Assembly: GCF_003148685.1 (NCBI RefSeq)
Contig: NZ_QGGR01000002.1
Location: forward strand, 186,001 to 250,000
DNA: 64,000 bases
DNA from: Actinoplanes xinjiangensis
GTDB taxonomy: Bacteria > Actinomycetota > Actinomycetes > Mycobacteriales > Micromonosporaceae
Reading direction: 5' to 3'
Below the pieces are notes generated by a model that was given only the letters and a program-made list of their open reading frames with translations, was not told the origin of the DNA and ran no database searches. Position numbers and translations under genes: made by a program. Within the stretch, counting starts at the first letter, position 1; each line of letters opens with the position of its first letter. This document shows positions 26,235 to 35,880 of this stretch, piece by piece.

Positions 26235-28244
26235 TCAGGCGGCCGACGGCCCGGCGTTGGTCCGGGAGCGGACCACCTCGACGACGTGCGCGACGGCCTC
26301 GTCGATCGAGACACCGTTGCGCTGCGAGCCGTCCCGGTAGCGGAACGACACGGTGCCGCCGTTGACGTCGTCGTCGCCGGCGATCGCCATGAACGGGATC
26401 TTCTGCTGCTGCGCGGTACGGATCTTCTTCTGCATGCGGTCGGTGGAGTAGTCCACCTCGGCGCGGATGCCGGCCTTCTTCAGCTTGTCGACGAACCCGG
26501 CCAGATAGTCGGCGTGGTCGTCGCGGATCGGGATGCCGACCACCTGCACCGGGGCGAGCCACGCCGGGAACGCGCCCGCGTAGTGCTCGACCAGCACGCC
26601 GAAGAACCGCTCGATCGAGCCGAACTTCGCCGAGTGGATCATCACCGGCTCCTGGCGGCTGCCGTCGGCCGCCTGGTACTCCAGACCGAACCCGGCGGGC
26701 TGGTTGAAGTCGTACTGGATGGTCGACATCTGCCACGTACGCCCGATCGCGTCCTTGGCCTGGACACTGATCTTCGGGCCGTAGAAGGCCGCGCCGCCCG
26801 GGTCGAGGACCAGCTCCAGGCCGGACTCGGTGGCGACGTCCTCCAGGACCTTGGTGGCCTTCTCCCACTGCTCGTCCGTACCGATGAACTTGGAGCTGTC
26901 CGGGTCGCGGGTCGACAGCTCCAGGTAGTAGTCGTCCAGGCCGAAGTCGTCCAGCAGCGAGCGCACGAAGTTCAGCAGGTGCTTGATCTCGGCCGGGGCC
27001 TGCTCGGCGGTGACGTACGAGTGCGAGTCGTCCTGGGTCAGGCCGCGCACCCGGGTCAGGCCGTGCACCACGCCGGACTTCTCGTAGCGGTACACCGTGC
27101 CGAACTCGAACAGGCGCATCGGCAGCTCACGGTAGGACCGCCCGCGCGACCTGAAGATCAGGTTGTGCATCGGGCAGTTCATCGCCTTGAGGTAGTAGTT
27201 CGCCCCCTCCAGCTCCATCGGGGGGAACATCGTGTCCTTGTAGTACGGCAGGTGGCCCGAGGTGTGGAACAGGCCCTCCTTGGTGATGTGCGGCGACCCG
27301 ACGTACTGGAAGCCCTCCTCGATGTGCCGGGCGCGGACGTAGTCCTCCATCTCGCGCTTGATCACACCGCCCTTGGGGTGGAAGACCACCAGGCCGGAGC
27401 CGATCTCGTCGGGGAAGGAGAAGAGGTCCAGCTCGGTGCCGAGCTTGCGGTGATCGCGGCGCTCGGCCTCGGCGAGCCGGGTCAGATACGCCTTCAGCTC
27501 GTCCCGGGACGGCCACGCGGTGCCGTAGACCCGCTGCAGCTGCGGGTTCTTCTCCGAACCACGCCAGTAGGCGGCCGCCGAGCGCATCAGCTTGAACGCC
27601 GGGATCAGCCGGGTCGACGGCAGGTGCGGGCCGCGGCACAGGTCGCCCCAGACGCGGTTGCCGTCCTTGTCGAGGTTGTCGTAGTGGGTCAGCTCGCCCG
27701 CACCGACCGCGGCGGCCTCCTCGTCCACGTCGCCCTTGATGTCGACCAGTTCGAGCTTGAACGGCTCGTCCTTCAGCTCGGCCTTGGCCTCGTCGAGCGT
27801 GCCGTACTCCCGGCGGTGGAAGGTCTGGCCGGCCTTGACGATCTCCTGCATCCGCTTCTCGAGCCGGGCCAGGTCGTCCGGCTGGAACGGCTTCTCGACG
27901 TCGAAGTCGTAGTAGAACCCGTCCCGGATCGGCGGGCCGATGCCCAGCTTCGCCTCCGGGAACACGTCCTGCACGGCCTGCGCCAGCACGTGGGCGGCGG
28001 AGTGGCGCAGCACGTCGAGCCCGTCCGGGGTGTCCATCGCGACCGGGGTCACCTCGGTGTCGGCGGCCGGCGCCCAGGCCAGGTCACGCAGCCGGCCGTC
28101 GGCCTCACGGACCACGACGACCGCCTTCGGCCCGTGGGCGGGGAGTCCGGCGGCGGCCACCGCGTCGGCCGCCGTAGTCCCGGCCGGGACGACTAGAGGG
28201 TCGGCCACGACGGGTGTACGGGGTGCAGACACGGTGATCTCCAT
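26235..28244 (-). CDS. thrS: threonyl-tRNA synthetase
   Basis: A 669-residue class II synthetase. Domains in order: an N-terminal TGS domain (residues ~1-65), the editing domain with HSAAH near residue 81, the catalytic core with [20 protein letters not shown] (zinc cysteine near 355), the arginine of motif 2 in [11 protein letters not shown], and the C-terminal anticodon domain with PVQVVGIPI. Start ATG 28244. It is followed by a terminator, and an ADP-ribosylglycohydrolase gene lies 26 bp upstream on the same strand. Confidence 0.97.
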   Translation of the reverse strand: MEITVSAPRTPVVADPLVVPAGTTAADAVAAAGLPAHGPKAVVVVREADGRLRDLAWAPAADTEVTPVAMDTPDGLDVLRHSAAHVLAQAVQDVFPEAKLGIGPPIRDGFYYDFDVEKPFQPDDLARLEKRMQEIVKAGQTFHRREYGTLDEAKAELKDEPFKLELVDIKGDVDEEAAAVGAGELTHYDNLDKDGNRVWGDLCRGPHLPSTRLIPAFKLMRSAAAYWRGSEKNPQLQRVYGTAWPSRDELKAYLTRLAEAERRDHRKLGTELDLFSFPDEIGSGLVVFHPKGGVIKREMEDYVRARHIEEGFQYVGSPHITKEGLFHTSGHLPYYKDTMFPPMELEGANYYLKAMNCPMHNLIFRSRGRSYRELPMRLFEFGTVYRYEKSGVVHGLTRVRGLTQDDSHSYVTAEQAPAEIKHLLNFVRSLLDDFGLDDYYLELSTRDPDSSKFIGTDEQWEKATKVLEDVATESGLELVLDPGGAAFYGPKISVQAKDAIGRTWQMSTIQYDFNQPAGFGLEYQAADGSRQEPVMIHSAKFGSIERFFGVLVEHYAGAFPAWLAPVQVVGIPIRDDHADYLAGFVDKLKKAGIRAEVDYSTDRMQKKIRTAQQQKIPFMAIAGDDDVNGGTVSFRYRDGSQRNGVSIDEAVAHVVEVVRSRTNAGPSAA

Positions 28245-28270
28245 TCAGACGGTGACGAGACGCCCTGATG

Positions 28271-29233
28271 CTATCCGCCTGCGGATTGGTCCCCGCTCGC
28301 GGCGGCCAGCCACGCCGGGAGCGGTTCGCGGTGGGCGAGCCAGTCGCCCGGGATGCCGTCGAGCCCGGTGTACGCCGCCACCACTCCCCCGGCGATCGCC
28401 GCGGTGGTGTCGACGTCCCCGCCGGCCACGACGCACGCCGCGACGGCCGCCGGGAAGTCGTCCAGATACCGGTCGGCGACCCAGAGCGCGAACGGCACGG
28501 TGTCCTGCGCGGTCGCCTGGCCGCCGTTGCCCAGCCGCTCGGCCGCCTCGGCGACACCTCCGCGCACGGACGTGGTGAGCCCGTCGCGGACCACGCTCGG
28601 GGCGGTGTGCGCCGCGGCGGCGAGCAGCAACCGGCCGGGGTCGGGCCGGTGCCCGTTGAGGCGGGCGGCGGCGGCGTACGCGGCGGCCACCGAGACCGCC
28701 ACGCCACCGGCGATGCCCTCCGGGTGCGCGTGGGTGACCTCGGCCGCGCGTACCCCCTGCGTCGCCGCGTGGGCCAGGGAGTCCGCATGCCAGGCGCCCA
28801 GCGGTGCCGCACGCATCGCCGCGCCGTTGCCGCAGGAGCCCTGCCCGTTGAACGCCGCGGCGGCGGCGATCGGCCAGGGCAGACCCTCGCGGATCTCGCG
28901 GAGCATGACGACCGCGCCCGGGCCGTAACCGCGGTAGGGCTCGAACCGGTCGGCCAGCAGCGCGGCGAAGGCGTCCCGGTCGAAGTCGCCCTCGGCGAGG
29001 GTGGCGACCAGGCAGCAGGCCTGTTCGGTGTCGTCGGTCCACTCCCAGGGCGGCTCCGGGACACGGGCGTCGAGGAGGTCGGCGGGCTTGATGCCGGGCA
29101 CGAAGTACTGCGCTCCGAGGGCGTCACCGACGCTGAGGCCGGCGAGACTCTCCAGGGCCAGGGTGCGGCGGGTACCGGGGAAAAGTGTGAATGACATCGG
29201 TACTTCGGATCGTATTCCATCACTGAGCGTCAT
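28271..29233 (-). CDS. ADP-ribosylglycohydrolase family protein
   Basis: A 320-residue DraG/ARH-type hydrolase that removes ADP-ribose from proteins or small molecules. The metal-binding motifs are WTDDTEQ near residue 65, GNGAAMRAAPLG near 135 and GGDVDTTAAIAGG near 280. The N-terminal LAGLSVGDALGAQ is typical. The target is unknown; no partner ADP-ribosyltransferase is visible nearby. The start is ambiguous: ATG 29233 (GAGAG upstream) is used here, with GTG 29254 and ATG 29197 as alternatives. It is 26 bp upstream of thrS. Confidence 0.88.
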   Translation of the reverse strand: MTLSDGIRSEVPMSFTLFPGTRRTLALESLAGLSVGDALGAQYFVPGIKPADLLDARVPEPPWEWTDDTEQACCLVATLAEGDFDRDAFAALLADRFEPYRGYGPGAVVMLREIREGLPWPIAAAAAFNGQGSCGNGAAMRAAPLGAWHADSLAHAATQGVRAAEVTHAHPEGIAGGVAVSVAAAYAAAARLNGHRPDPGRLLLAAAAHTAPSVVRDGLTTSVRGGVAEAAERLGNGGQATAQDTVPFALWVADRYLDDFPAAVAACVVAGGDVDTTAAIAGGVVAAYTGLDGIPGDWLAHREPLPAWLAAASGDQSAGG

Positions 29234-29281
29234 CAAAGACTCTCGTTCGATCACCCTTTAGGTTCTCCTCGCCGGGGACGC

Positions 29282-29287
29282 TACGGT
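29282..29287 (+). promoter_or_regulatory. -10 box of leaderless response regulator transcript
   Basis: TACGGT, 6 nt before ATG 29294. No Shine-Dalgarno site is present. Confidence 0.55.
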
Positions 29288-29293
29288 CTTCGC

Positions 29294-29983
29294 ATGGCCA
29301 CGGTGTTGCTCGTCGAAGACGATCATGTCGTGCGCGGCGCCATGCTCCGTTCGCTCGCCGACCGGGGGCACGCCGTGCACGCCGTCGGCACCGCACTGGA
29401 AGCGCTCCGGCGGGTCGCCGCCGAGACGCCCGACCTGGTCGTTCTGGACCTGGGGCTGCCCGACCTGGACGGGTCGGACGCGCTGCGCATGCTCCGCGGC
29501 ATCACCGACGTGCCGATCATCATCGCCACCGCCCGCGACGACGAGCAGACCGTCGTGCGGCTGCTGCGGGCCGGCGCCGACGACTACATGGTGAAGCCGT
29601 TCACCGGCGCCCATCTGGACGCCCGGATAGCCACCGTGCTGCGCCGTGTCGGCCGGGCCAGCCGCGCCGCACAGCCCGCCGTCCACGAGGTGGGCGAGTT
29701 GCGGGTCGACGTCGGCGAGCGCAGCGCCACCCTCGGCGATCAGCCGCTGGCGCTGACCCGCAAGGAGTTCGACCTGCTGGCCTACCTCGCCGCCCGTCCG
29801 GGCCGAGTGGTTTCCCGTCGCGAGCTGTTGGAGGAGGTATGGCGACAGCCATCGGTCGGCGAGGACCAGACCATCGACGTGCATTTGTACTGGCTTCGCC
29901 GGAAACTGGGCGAGTCCGCGGCGAAGCCCCGCTACCTGCGCACCGTGCGGGGGGTCGGATTCCGGTTGGTGGCGCCGGACTGA
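29294..29983 (+). CDS. OmpR-family two-component response regulator
   Basis: A 229-residue regulator. The receiver domain has the acidic pair in VEDDHV, the phosphoacceptor aspartate in LVVLDLGLPDLDGSD near residue 52 and the lysine in YMVKPFTGAHL near 101. The C-terminal winged helix contains LTRKEFDLLAYLAARPGRVV and the recognition region DVHLYWLRRKLGE. The histidine kinase gene follows with no gap. The likely target is the exported protein downstream, by position only. Confidence 0.93.
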   Translation: MATVLLVEDDHVVRGAMLRSLADRGHAVHAVGTALEALRRVAAETPDLVVLDLGLPDLDGSDALRMLRGITDVPIIIATARDDEQTVVRLLRAGADDYMVKPFTGAHLDARIATVLRRVGRASRAAQPAVHEVGELRVDVGERSATLGDQPLALTRKEFDLLAYLAARPGRVVSRRELLEEVWRQPSVGEDQTIDVHLYWLRRKLGESAAKPRYLRTVRGVGFRLVAPD

Positions 29984-29985
29984 GG

Positions 29986-31407
29986 TTGCGGCTGGCGTAC
30001 ACCACCGCCGCCACGACCGCCGTCGCCGCGCTCGTCTTCCTGCTCCCGCTCGGCTGGGAGCTGCGCAACGACCACCGGGACGCCGCGCTGGCCACCGCCG
30101 CGCAGCGCACCTCGACGGTGGCCGGCGCGATCGCGGCCGGCGCCGGTGAGAAGGGTGTCGCCGCCGCGATCGCCGCGGCCGGGGGCGCACCGGTCGTGCA
30201 CACGCCGGGCCTGGCGCCCTCCTCCGGGGGCCGGGCCGACGCCGGGCTGATCGACCGGGCCGCGGTCGCATCCGAACCGACCGTCGAGGACGTCGACGGC
30301 GGAACGGTCCGGCTCCAGCCGGTGACCGCCGGCGGCAAGACCCTGGTGATCGAGGCCTTCGTGCCGGACGCCGAGCTGAACCACCACACCGCGCGGGACT
30401 GGTGGCTGCTGCTCGGCCTGGCCGTGGTGCTGGTCGGCGGCGCCGTCGTGGTGGTGGACCGGCTGGCCCGCGGCGCCGTCGGCTCGGCCCGCAACCTGGT
30501 CGACGCCGCGCTCGCGGTCGGTGACGGTGACCTGGAGATGCGCATCCAGCCGTCCGGCCCCCGGGAACTGGCCGAGGCCGGTTACGCCTTCAACCGGATG
30601 GCCGACCGGCTGGTGACCTCGCGGACCGACGAGCGGGAGCTGGTCGCCGACCTGTCGCACCGGCTGCGGACGCCGCTGACCGCCCTGCGCCTGGACGCCG
30701 AGGCACTCGACCCGGACGACACCCAGATCATCGACCTCACCGCCGACGAGGTGGACCGCCGTCGCGGCATCCGGCGCATCCGGACCGCGATCACCACCCT
30801 GGAGGACGAGGTCAACCACCTGATCAACACCACCCGGCAGGCCGTCGCGGACCGGGTCGCCGCCGAGCCGGAGGACGGGCTCTGCGACGCCAGCGAGGTC
30901 GTCCGGGAACGGATGATGTTCTGGTCGGCGCTCGCCTCCGACCAGGACCGGCAGTACCGGGTGGTCGGTGCGCATCTGCGCATCCCGGTGCCGGTGGCCC
31001 GCGCCGAGCTGGCCGCCGCGCTGGACGCGGTGCTGGGCAACGTCTTCCGCTACACCCCACAGGGCACCGCGTTCGAGGTGGCGCTCTCCCGCCGTGACGG
31101 CTGGGTGGCGCTGCGCATCGACGACGCCGGCCCGGGCATCCCGGACCCCGAGAAGGCGCTGCGCCGCGGCCAGAGCCAGCAGGGTTCCACCGGATTGGGA
31201 CTGGACATCGCCCGCCGGGTGGCTCAGGCTACCGGCGGCTCGGTGAGTCTGGACCGGGCCGTGATGGGTGGGGCGAGCGTGGTGATGATGCTGACCGACG
31301 CGGACGCCACCCCGAAACAACCGAGCCGGTTCGGCCTGGTCGGGCGGGGCCGGCCGACACGCGACCGCGACCCGGGACGACGACGCTGGCAACGAGGACG
31401 GGAATGA
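29986..31407 (+). CDS. two-component sensor histidine kinase
   Basis: A 473-residue membrane kinase. Helix 1 is about residues 5-22, an extracytoplasmic sensor of about 110 residues follows, helix 2 is near 137-158, then a HAMP domain, the H-box LVADLSHRLRTPLTALRLD, the N-box DAVLGNVFRY, and GSTGLGLDIARRVAQATGG. The DHp domain carries a long acidic segment after the H-box (DDTQIIDLTADEVD). No ATG or GTG lies near the regulator's stop; TTG 29986, directly after it, is the best start. The tail past residue ~445 is basic and probably disordered. Confidence 0.88.
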   Translation: MRLAYTTAATTAVAALVFLLPLGWELRNDHRDAALATAAQRTSTVAGAIAAGAGEKGVAAAIAAAGGAPVVHTPGLAPSSGGRADAGLIDRAAVASEPTVEDVDGGTVRLQPVTAGGKTLVIEAFVPDAELNHHTARDWWLLLGLAVVLVGGAVVVVDRLARGAVGSARNLVDAALAVGDGDLEMRIQPSGPRELAEAGYAFNRMADRLVTSRTDERELVADLSHRLRTPLTALRLDAEALDPDDTQIIDLTADEVDRRRGIRRIRTAITTLEDEVNHLINTTRQAVADRVAAEPEDGLCDASEVVRERMMFWSALASDQDRQYRVVGAHLRIPVPVARAELAAALDAVLGNVFRYTPQGTAFEVALSRRDGWVALRIDDAGPGIPDPEKALRRGQSQQGSTGLGLDIARRVAQATGGSVSLDRAVMGGASVVMMLTDADATPKQPSRFGLVGRGRPTRDRDPGRRRWQRGRE

Positions 31408-31595
31408 GCAAGGGCTTCCATCGCCGCGACCCCATCGAGGACCGTGTCCCCCGGAAGACACAGCGCTTGCTTATATCTGCTTTAAGAAGGTTCCCCTTCT
31501 CCGCGCAGGCTGGCAGTGTTCCGTTCGATCCCATCCGGCTTCCCGGATCGCAACCCGCAGCGCGTCCCCATCGCCGCGATTCGCGAAGCCAGCGC

Positions 31596-31634
31596 GCGGT
31601 GGGAGGCGGTCACCCCATGGACCCCTCCCACCGC
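31596..31634 (+). promoter_or_regulatory. leader hairpin before the exported pseudoprotease gene
   Basis: A perfect 11-bp stem, GCGGTGGGAGG (31596-31606) with CCTCCCACCGC (31624-31634), and a 17-nt loop, ending 13 nt before the AAGGAG ribosome site of the next gene. Its GGGAGG arm could also mimic a ribosome site. An AT-rich segment (CTTATATCTGCTTTAAG, near 31469-31485) upstream may hold the promoter. Confidence 0.45.
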
Positions 31635-31658
31635 CAACCCGCTCGACAAGGAGACGCC

Positions 31659-33884
31659 GTGTCCGCGCATCGCCGGCCGACGTTCCGCGGGTCGCCGCCT
31701 GGACGGCGCCGCGCGGCGGGAACCCCGAAACCACCACAGACACGCTCCGCTACCTTCCGGCTCCTTCCGGTAGCCCTCGGCCTGGCGCTGCTCGGCGTCG
31801 GCGGCGTGGTCGGCCCCAGCGTGATCAACTACGGTCCGTCGGAGGACGACTACGCGCTGACCGCGCTGCCCACCGACGCCCCCGAGCAGGGACTCGTCTA
31901 CAGCGGCCTGAAACTGGCCGCGTCCGGCTCGGTCTGCGCCGGGGCGTACCTGGTGTTCGAGGAGACCTGCACGCACGGCCCCGACCCGGCGCCGGACGGT
32001 CTCGCGGTACGCCGTGACGTCGCCCCGGTGACCGCAGGCAGTGACGAGGTGACCGTGGTCCGCCGGGAGACCGGTGGGGTTCCCGGCGACGCCGAGATCG
32101 CCCGCGACCTGGGTGGCAGCGCGATCACCGCGGACGCGCCGGCCCTGGTCCCGGACGCCGCACCCGGCCAGGCCGACTTCATCCTCGGCCCGGACGACGT
32201 GGCCTGCGCCGGCGACGGCCGCACCGGCAAGCGGGTGCAGCTGCTCTACCTGCACGAGTCGGCGTCGGCCAGCCGGTACGGCATGTTCCTCAACTCGTTC
32301 CGCACCTGGGCGGCCGGGGTGGACGAGATCTACGACGCGAGCGCCGGGGAGACCGGCGGATCGCGCCACATCCGGTACGTGACGACGCCGGAGTGCCGGC
32401 CCGACGTGGCCGAGGTGCAGCTGCCGGACGGTTCGCTGCGCTCGTTCGCCTCCACCATCGACGCGCTGCGGAGCCTCGGCTACAACCGCGCCGACCGCAA
32501 GTACCTGATGTTCGCCGACACGAAGCTCTACTGCGGCATCTCCACCTACGTCAACGACACCCGTCCCATCCGCGGCAACCGCAACAACGGCGGCCCGTCG
32601 TACTCCCGGGTCGATGCCGGCTGCTGGAGTGCCGCGATGGCCGCCCACCAGCTGACCCACGCGCTCGGCGCGGTGCTGTCCGACTCGCCGAACGCGACCG
32701 GCGCGGGCAGCTGCCTGGACGAGTACGACCTGCTGTGCGGCAAGGACCGGACCGGCAAGCCGGTGAAGAACGTGTGCCCGAAGAAGAACGACAACCGCCT
32801 CGACTGCGGTCACGACGACTACTTCAGCACCAACCCGGAGCCCGGCAGCTACCTGGCCACCCACTGGAACGTGGCGCTGAGCGAGTTCCTGCTGCGCAGC
32901 GACGGTGGCGACGACATCCCCGACGTGCCGGGTGCCGCGGTGCCCGACCAGGGCCCGTCGGCCACGCCCCCGTCGGCGAGGCCGTCGCCGGCCGGCCCGG
33001 CGGCGAGTGCACCGGCTCCGGACGGGAGCGCCGGCACCTCGCCGAGCCCGAGCGCCTCGGTGAGTGCTCCGGCCATCCCGGACCCGGGTGCCTCGACGAC
33101 GCCGCCGGTGGTGGCGGTGACCCCGGTCGCGCAGCACCGGCCGGACACCACTCCCGCGCCCGGCACCGGCGACAGCGACGGTCTCGGGGCACCCCCCGGT
33201 GTCACCAACGACGGTGTGCAGGCGGTGCTGGAGATCCGCGAGGCGACGAGCGGTTCGGTCCGGCTGATCTGGAGCGCCGCCGCGAAGGACACCGACTACG
33301 AGGTCCTCGTCGACGGCGAGCCGGTGGCCACCACCCGCGCCACCCGGGCCCGCCTGATCGGGCTCCGGCCGGATGCGAAATACCGGGTCGAGGTCCGCAA
33401 CCGCAAGCGCGGCTACCTCGCCAAGGGCACCGCGGCGACGGCGCCGGCGGCCCGCCCGGTGCAGAACTCGTGGTTCGTGCTGACCAACTCGCTGACCGGC
33501 GGCGCCGCCGACCTGTACGCGGCCCGCTCCACCGACGGCACACCGGTCACCCTCGGCAGCGACGAGGGCGGCACCCAGCAGCAGTGGCAGCTGGTGCCGG
33601 CCGGCAACAACAGCTACTCGCTGGTGTCGAAGGCGAGCAACCGGTGCGCGGTCCCGCTCGGCGGCCGCGCGGTCGCCGGGGCACCGCTGGTGCAGGGCGA
33701 CTGCCAGGCCGGTACGGCCGGCCGGTGGACGTTGCGGGAGTCGGCGTACGGCTTCACGATCCGCGCCACCACCGGCGATCTGGTGATCGGGGTGGGCGCA
33801 CAGCGCTTCGGCACGCAACGCGTGCTGGTACTGCAGGAGGACACCGAGCAGCGGCACCAGAGCTGGACTGCTGTGCCGGACTGA
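31659..33884 (+). CDS. large exported protein: degenerate metalloprotease-like domain, FN3-like and ricin-type lectin domains
   Basis: A 741-residue protein with a basic N-terminus and one membrane or signal helix (residues ~33-52). Residues ~180-425 form a cysteine-rich extracellular domain whose helix AAHQLTHALGAV (H330, H334) looks like a zinc protease HExxHxxG motif with the catalytic glutamate replaced by Q331; related actinobacterial proteins I know carry HE at this site. A Pro/Ser/Ala linker follows (~430-515), then a fibronectin type III-like domain (~530-610) and a ricin-type beta-trefoil (~615-741, QQQWQLV and HQSWTAV motifs). Probably a non-catalytic carbohydrate-binding surface protein. 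GTG 31659 is set by AAGGAG five bases upstream. Confidence 0.82.
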   Translation: MSAHRRPTFRGSPPGRRRAAGTPKPPQTRSATFRLLPVALGLALLGVGGVVGPSVINYGPSEDDYALTALPTDAPEQGLVYSGLKLAASGSVCAGAYLVFEETCTHGPDPAPDGLAVRRDVAPVTAGSDEVTVVRRETGGVPGDAEIARDLGGSAITADAPALVPDAAPGQADFILGPDDVACAGDGRTGKRVQLLYLHESASASRYGMFLNSFRTWAAGVDEIYDASAGETGGSRHIRYVTTPECRPDVAEVQLPDGSLRSFASTIDALRSLGYNRADRKYLMFADTKLYCGISTYVNDTRPIRGNRNNGGPSYSRVDAGCWSAAMAAHQLTHALGAVLSDSPNATGAGSCLDEYDLLCGKDRTGKPVKNVCPKKNDNRLDCGHDDYFSTNPEPGSYLATHWNVALSEFLLRSDGGDDIPDVPGAAVPDQGPSATPPSARPSPAGPAASAPAPDGSAGTSPSPSASVSAPAIPDPGASTTPPVVAVTPVAQHRPDTTPAPGTGDSDGLGAPPGVTNDGVQAVLEIREATSGSVRLIWSAAAKDTDYEVLVDGEPVATTRATRARLIGLRPDAKYRVEVRNRKRGYLAKGTAATAPAARPVQNSWFVLTNSLTGGAADLYAARSTDGTPVTLGSDEGGTQQQWQLVPAGNNSYSLVSKASNRCAVPLGGRAVAGAPLVQGDCQAGTAGRWTLRESAYGFTIRATTGDLVIGVGAQRFGTQRVLVLQEDTEQRHQSWTAVPD

Positions 33885-33899
33885 CGGGAGAAGAAAGCG

Positions 33900-34046
33900 A
33901 TGCCCGATGTGCTGAGTAGGCCGCAGACCGAGCCGGACGACAATCCGGCCCGGTTCACCCGGCGACGAGTGGTGCGATGGTTGACGATTCTCACCATCGG
34001 CACCCTGACGATGGTCGCCTGCTGGCAGGACCCGCTCTACCCCTGA
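33900..34046 (+). CDS. short membrane peptide (48 aa), hypothetical
   Basis: A frame starting at ATG 33900 with GGGAGAAG upstream, 15 bp after the exported pseudoprotease stop. Residues 1-24 are polar and basic (ARFTRRRVVRW), 25-40 hydrophobic (LTILTIGTLTMVAC) and the tail is WQDPLYP. It could be a single-pass membrane peptide or a very short lipoprotein, since a cysteine follows the hydrophobic stretch, though the lipobox is poor. Its end overlaps the convergent deaminase gene by 10 bp. Placement suggests cotranscription with the exported protein. Confidence 0.55.
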   Translation: MPDVLSRPQTEPDDNPARFTRRRVVRWLTILTIGTLTMVACWQDPLYP

Positions 34047-35059
34047 GCCGCCCGGTAGGCGTCGATCTCGGCGATCAGGACGCTCTTGCCGGCCGCCGGC
34101 TGGAAGCTGTGCCGTACGGCGGCGCGGGCCAGGTCCGCGACGCCGTCCTCGTCCAGCTTCAGCAGCCGGGCCGCGGTGGCGTACTCCCGCTCCAGGGTGG
34201 TGCCGAACATCGGCGGGTCGTCGGAGTTGACGCTGACCGGGACGCCGGCCGCCACGAGTGTGGCGAGCGGGTGTTCCTCGATGTCGGCGACGGCCCGGGT
34301 CCGCAGGTTGGACGTGGGGCACACCTCCAGCGGGATCTGGTGCTCGGCGAGGTGGGCCATCAGCCGCTCGTCGCGGGCGGCGGCGATGCCGTGGCCGATG
34401 CGCTCGGCGCCCAGTTCGCGCAGGGCGTCCCAGACGGTCTCCGGCCCGGTGGTCTCGCCGGCGTGCGGGACGCTGTGCAGCCCGGCGGCGCGGGCCTGGT
34501 CGAAGTACGGCTTGAACTGCGGCCGCGGCACGCCGATCTCCGGCCCACCCAGCCCGAAACTGATCAGGCCGTCGGGTCGCTCGTCCAGGGCGATCCGCAG
34601 CGTCTGCTCGGCCGCGGGCAGCCCGGCCTCGCCCGGGATGTCGAAGCACCAGCGCAGGTCCACCCCGAAGTCGCGGGCGGCACCGAGCCGGGCGTCCTCG
34701 ATCGCCTCGCAGAACGCCTTCGCCGCGATGCCCCGCCGCACGCTGGAGTACGGCGTGACGGTCAGCTCGGCATACCGCACGTTCTGCCGGCCCAGCTCCC
34801 GGCCGATCTCGTAGGTGAGCAGCCGGACGTCCTCGTCGTCGCGGATCAGGTCGACGACGCTCAGGTAGATCTCGATGAAGTGCGCGAAGTCCCGGAAGGC
34901 GAAGTAGTCGGCGAGCAGCGCCGGATCGGCCGGCACCGGTGAACTGCCCTCGTGCCGGGCGGCCAGCTCGGCGACGATCCGCGGTGACGCCGAGCCGACG
35001 TGGTGGACGTGCAGCTCGGCCTTGGGCAGGCCGGCGATGAACGACGTCAGGTCGGTCAA
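34037..35059 (-). CDS. adenosine deaminase family protein
   Basis: A 340-residue TIM-barrel metal-dependent deaminase. The zinc histidines are in AELHVHHVGSAS near residue 16, followed by HAGET near 198, IGHG near 222 and SVNSDDPPMF near 278; all catalytic residues are present. Adenosine or deoxyadenosine is the default substrate, but HxHHVGSAS forms also occur in relatives acting on aminofutalosine in menaquinone synthesis, so specificity is open. ATG 35059 lies 13 bp after the methyltransferase gene stop, with a ribosome site (GGGAGA) between: a two-gene operon. Confidence 0.9.
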   Translation of the reverse strand: MTDLTSFIAGLPKAELHVHHVGSASPRIVAELAARHEGSSPVPADPALLADYFAFRDFAHFIEIYLSVVDLIRDDEDVRLLTYEIGRELGRQNVRYAELTVTPYSSVRRGIAAKAFCEAIEDARLGAARDFGVDLRWCFDIPGEAGLPAAEQTLRIALDERPDGLISFGLGGPEIGVPRPQFKPYFDQARAAGLHSVPHAGETTGPETVWDALRELGAERIGHGIAAARDERLMAHLAEHQIPLEVCPTSNLRTRAVADIEEHPLATLVAAGVPVSVNSDDPPMFGTTLEREYATAARLLKLDEDGVADLARAAVRHSFQPAAGKSVLIAEIDAYRAAQG

Positions 35060-35072
35060 GATTTCTCCCTAG

Positions 35073-35816
35073 TCAGATGGAGGCCACCACGAAGATACGG
35101 CGGAAGGGGAACGCCACGAGGCCGTGCCGCTCCGGATGGTCGGCGATGATCCGTTCGGCCAGTTCGGCGCGGAAGGCGGCCCACGCGTCGTCGTCGAGGG
35201 CCGCGCGCACCGGGCGCAGGGCGGTCCCCTCCATCCAGCGCAGCACCGGGTGCTCCTGTCCGGTCTCCCAGGGCAGCAGGTGCAGGTAGGTGGTCTCCCA
35301 CGCGTCCACGCTCGCCCCGGCCGCGGTCAGGGTCTCCGCGTAGCCGGCGGCGTCGGAGACGGGGTCGGCCCGCAATCCGACCGGCGACAGCTCCCGGGCG
35401 GCCCGGTGCCCGGGGCTGTCGAAGTTGCCCGGCACCTGCATCGCGAGCCAGGCCCCGGGCGGGAGCTCCCGCACCCAGCGGGCGAGCATCTCGCGGTGTC
35501 CCGGCACCCACTGGAGGGCGGCGTTGGTGACGACGACGTCGACGTCGGGTTCCGGGCTCCAGCCGGCGATGTCACCGCGCCGGAACTCGACCGGGCCGGC
35601 CTCGGCGGCGGCTTTGGCGATCATCTCGGCGGACGAGTCGATCCCGGTCACCCGGGCGCCGGGCCAGCGCCCGGCGAGGGTCCGGGTCAGGTCGCCGGGC
35701 CCGCAGCCCAGGTCGGTGACGGCCCGGGGCCGCTCGGCACCGATCCGGGCGACGAGGTCGAAGAACGGACGGGAGCGCTCGGCGCCGAAGCGGCGGTAGA
35801 TCGCGGGATCCCACAT
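35073..35816 (-). CDS. tam: trans-aconitate 2-methyltransferase
   Basis: A 247-residue SAM-dependent methyltransferase. Motif I is VTDLGCGPGDLTRTL near residue 33, the post-I acidic residue is in VTGIDSSAEMI, and the family-specific NAALQWVPGHREMLARW follows near 96. The start MWDPAIYRRFGAERSRPF is typical of Tam. It detoxifies trans-aconitate formed from the TCA-cycle intermediate cis-aconitate. AGGAGG precedes ATG 35816. A 10-bp palindrome CGTACGTACG at 35832-35841 lies in its promoter region. Confidence 0.9.
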   Translation of the reverse strand: MWDPAIYRRFGAERSRPFFDLVARIGAERPRAVTDLGCGPGDLTRTLAGRWPGARVTGIDSSAEMIAKAAAEAGPVEFRRGDIAGWSPEPDVDVVVTNAALQWVPGHREMLARWVRELPPGAWLAMQVPGNFDSPGHRAARELSPVGLRADPVSDAAGYAETLTAAGASVDAWETTYLHLLPWETGQEHPVLRWMEGTALRPVRAALDDDAWAAFRAELAERIIADHPERHGLVAFPFRRIFVVASI

Positions 35817-35868
35817 GGCAACCTCCTAAACCGTACGTACGTCTTGTTTGAAGTTACCAGCTGAGCGG

Positions 35869-35874
35869 TAGGGT
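35869..35874 (+). promoter_or_regulatory. -10 box of leaderless aldo/keto reductase transcript
   Basis: TAGGGT, 6 nt before GTG 35881; no Shine-Dalgarno site. Confidence 0.55.
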
Positions 35875-35880
35875 CACGAG

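Noticed and set aside
26286..28196. 636-codon open frame opposite thrS
   Set aside because: Shadow frame; thrS is complete and convincing.
31482..34649. 1055-codon open frame on the minus strand
   Set aside because: It is antisense to the exported protein and deaminase genes, which have clear domains; the composition is the usual shadow of high-GC coding DNA.
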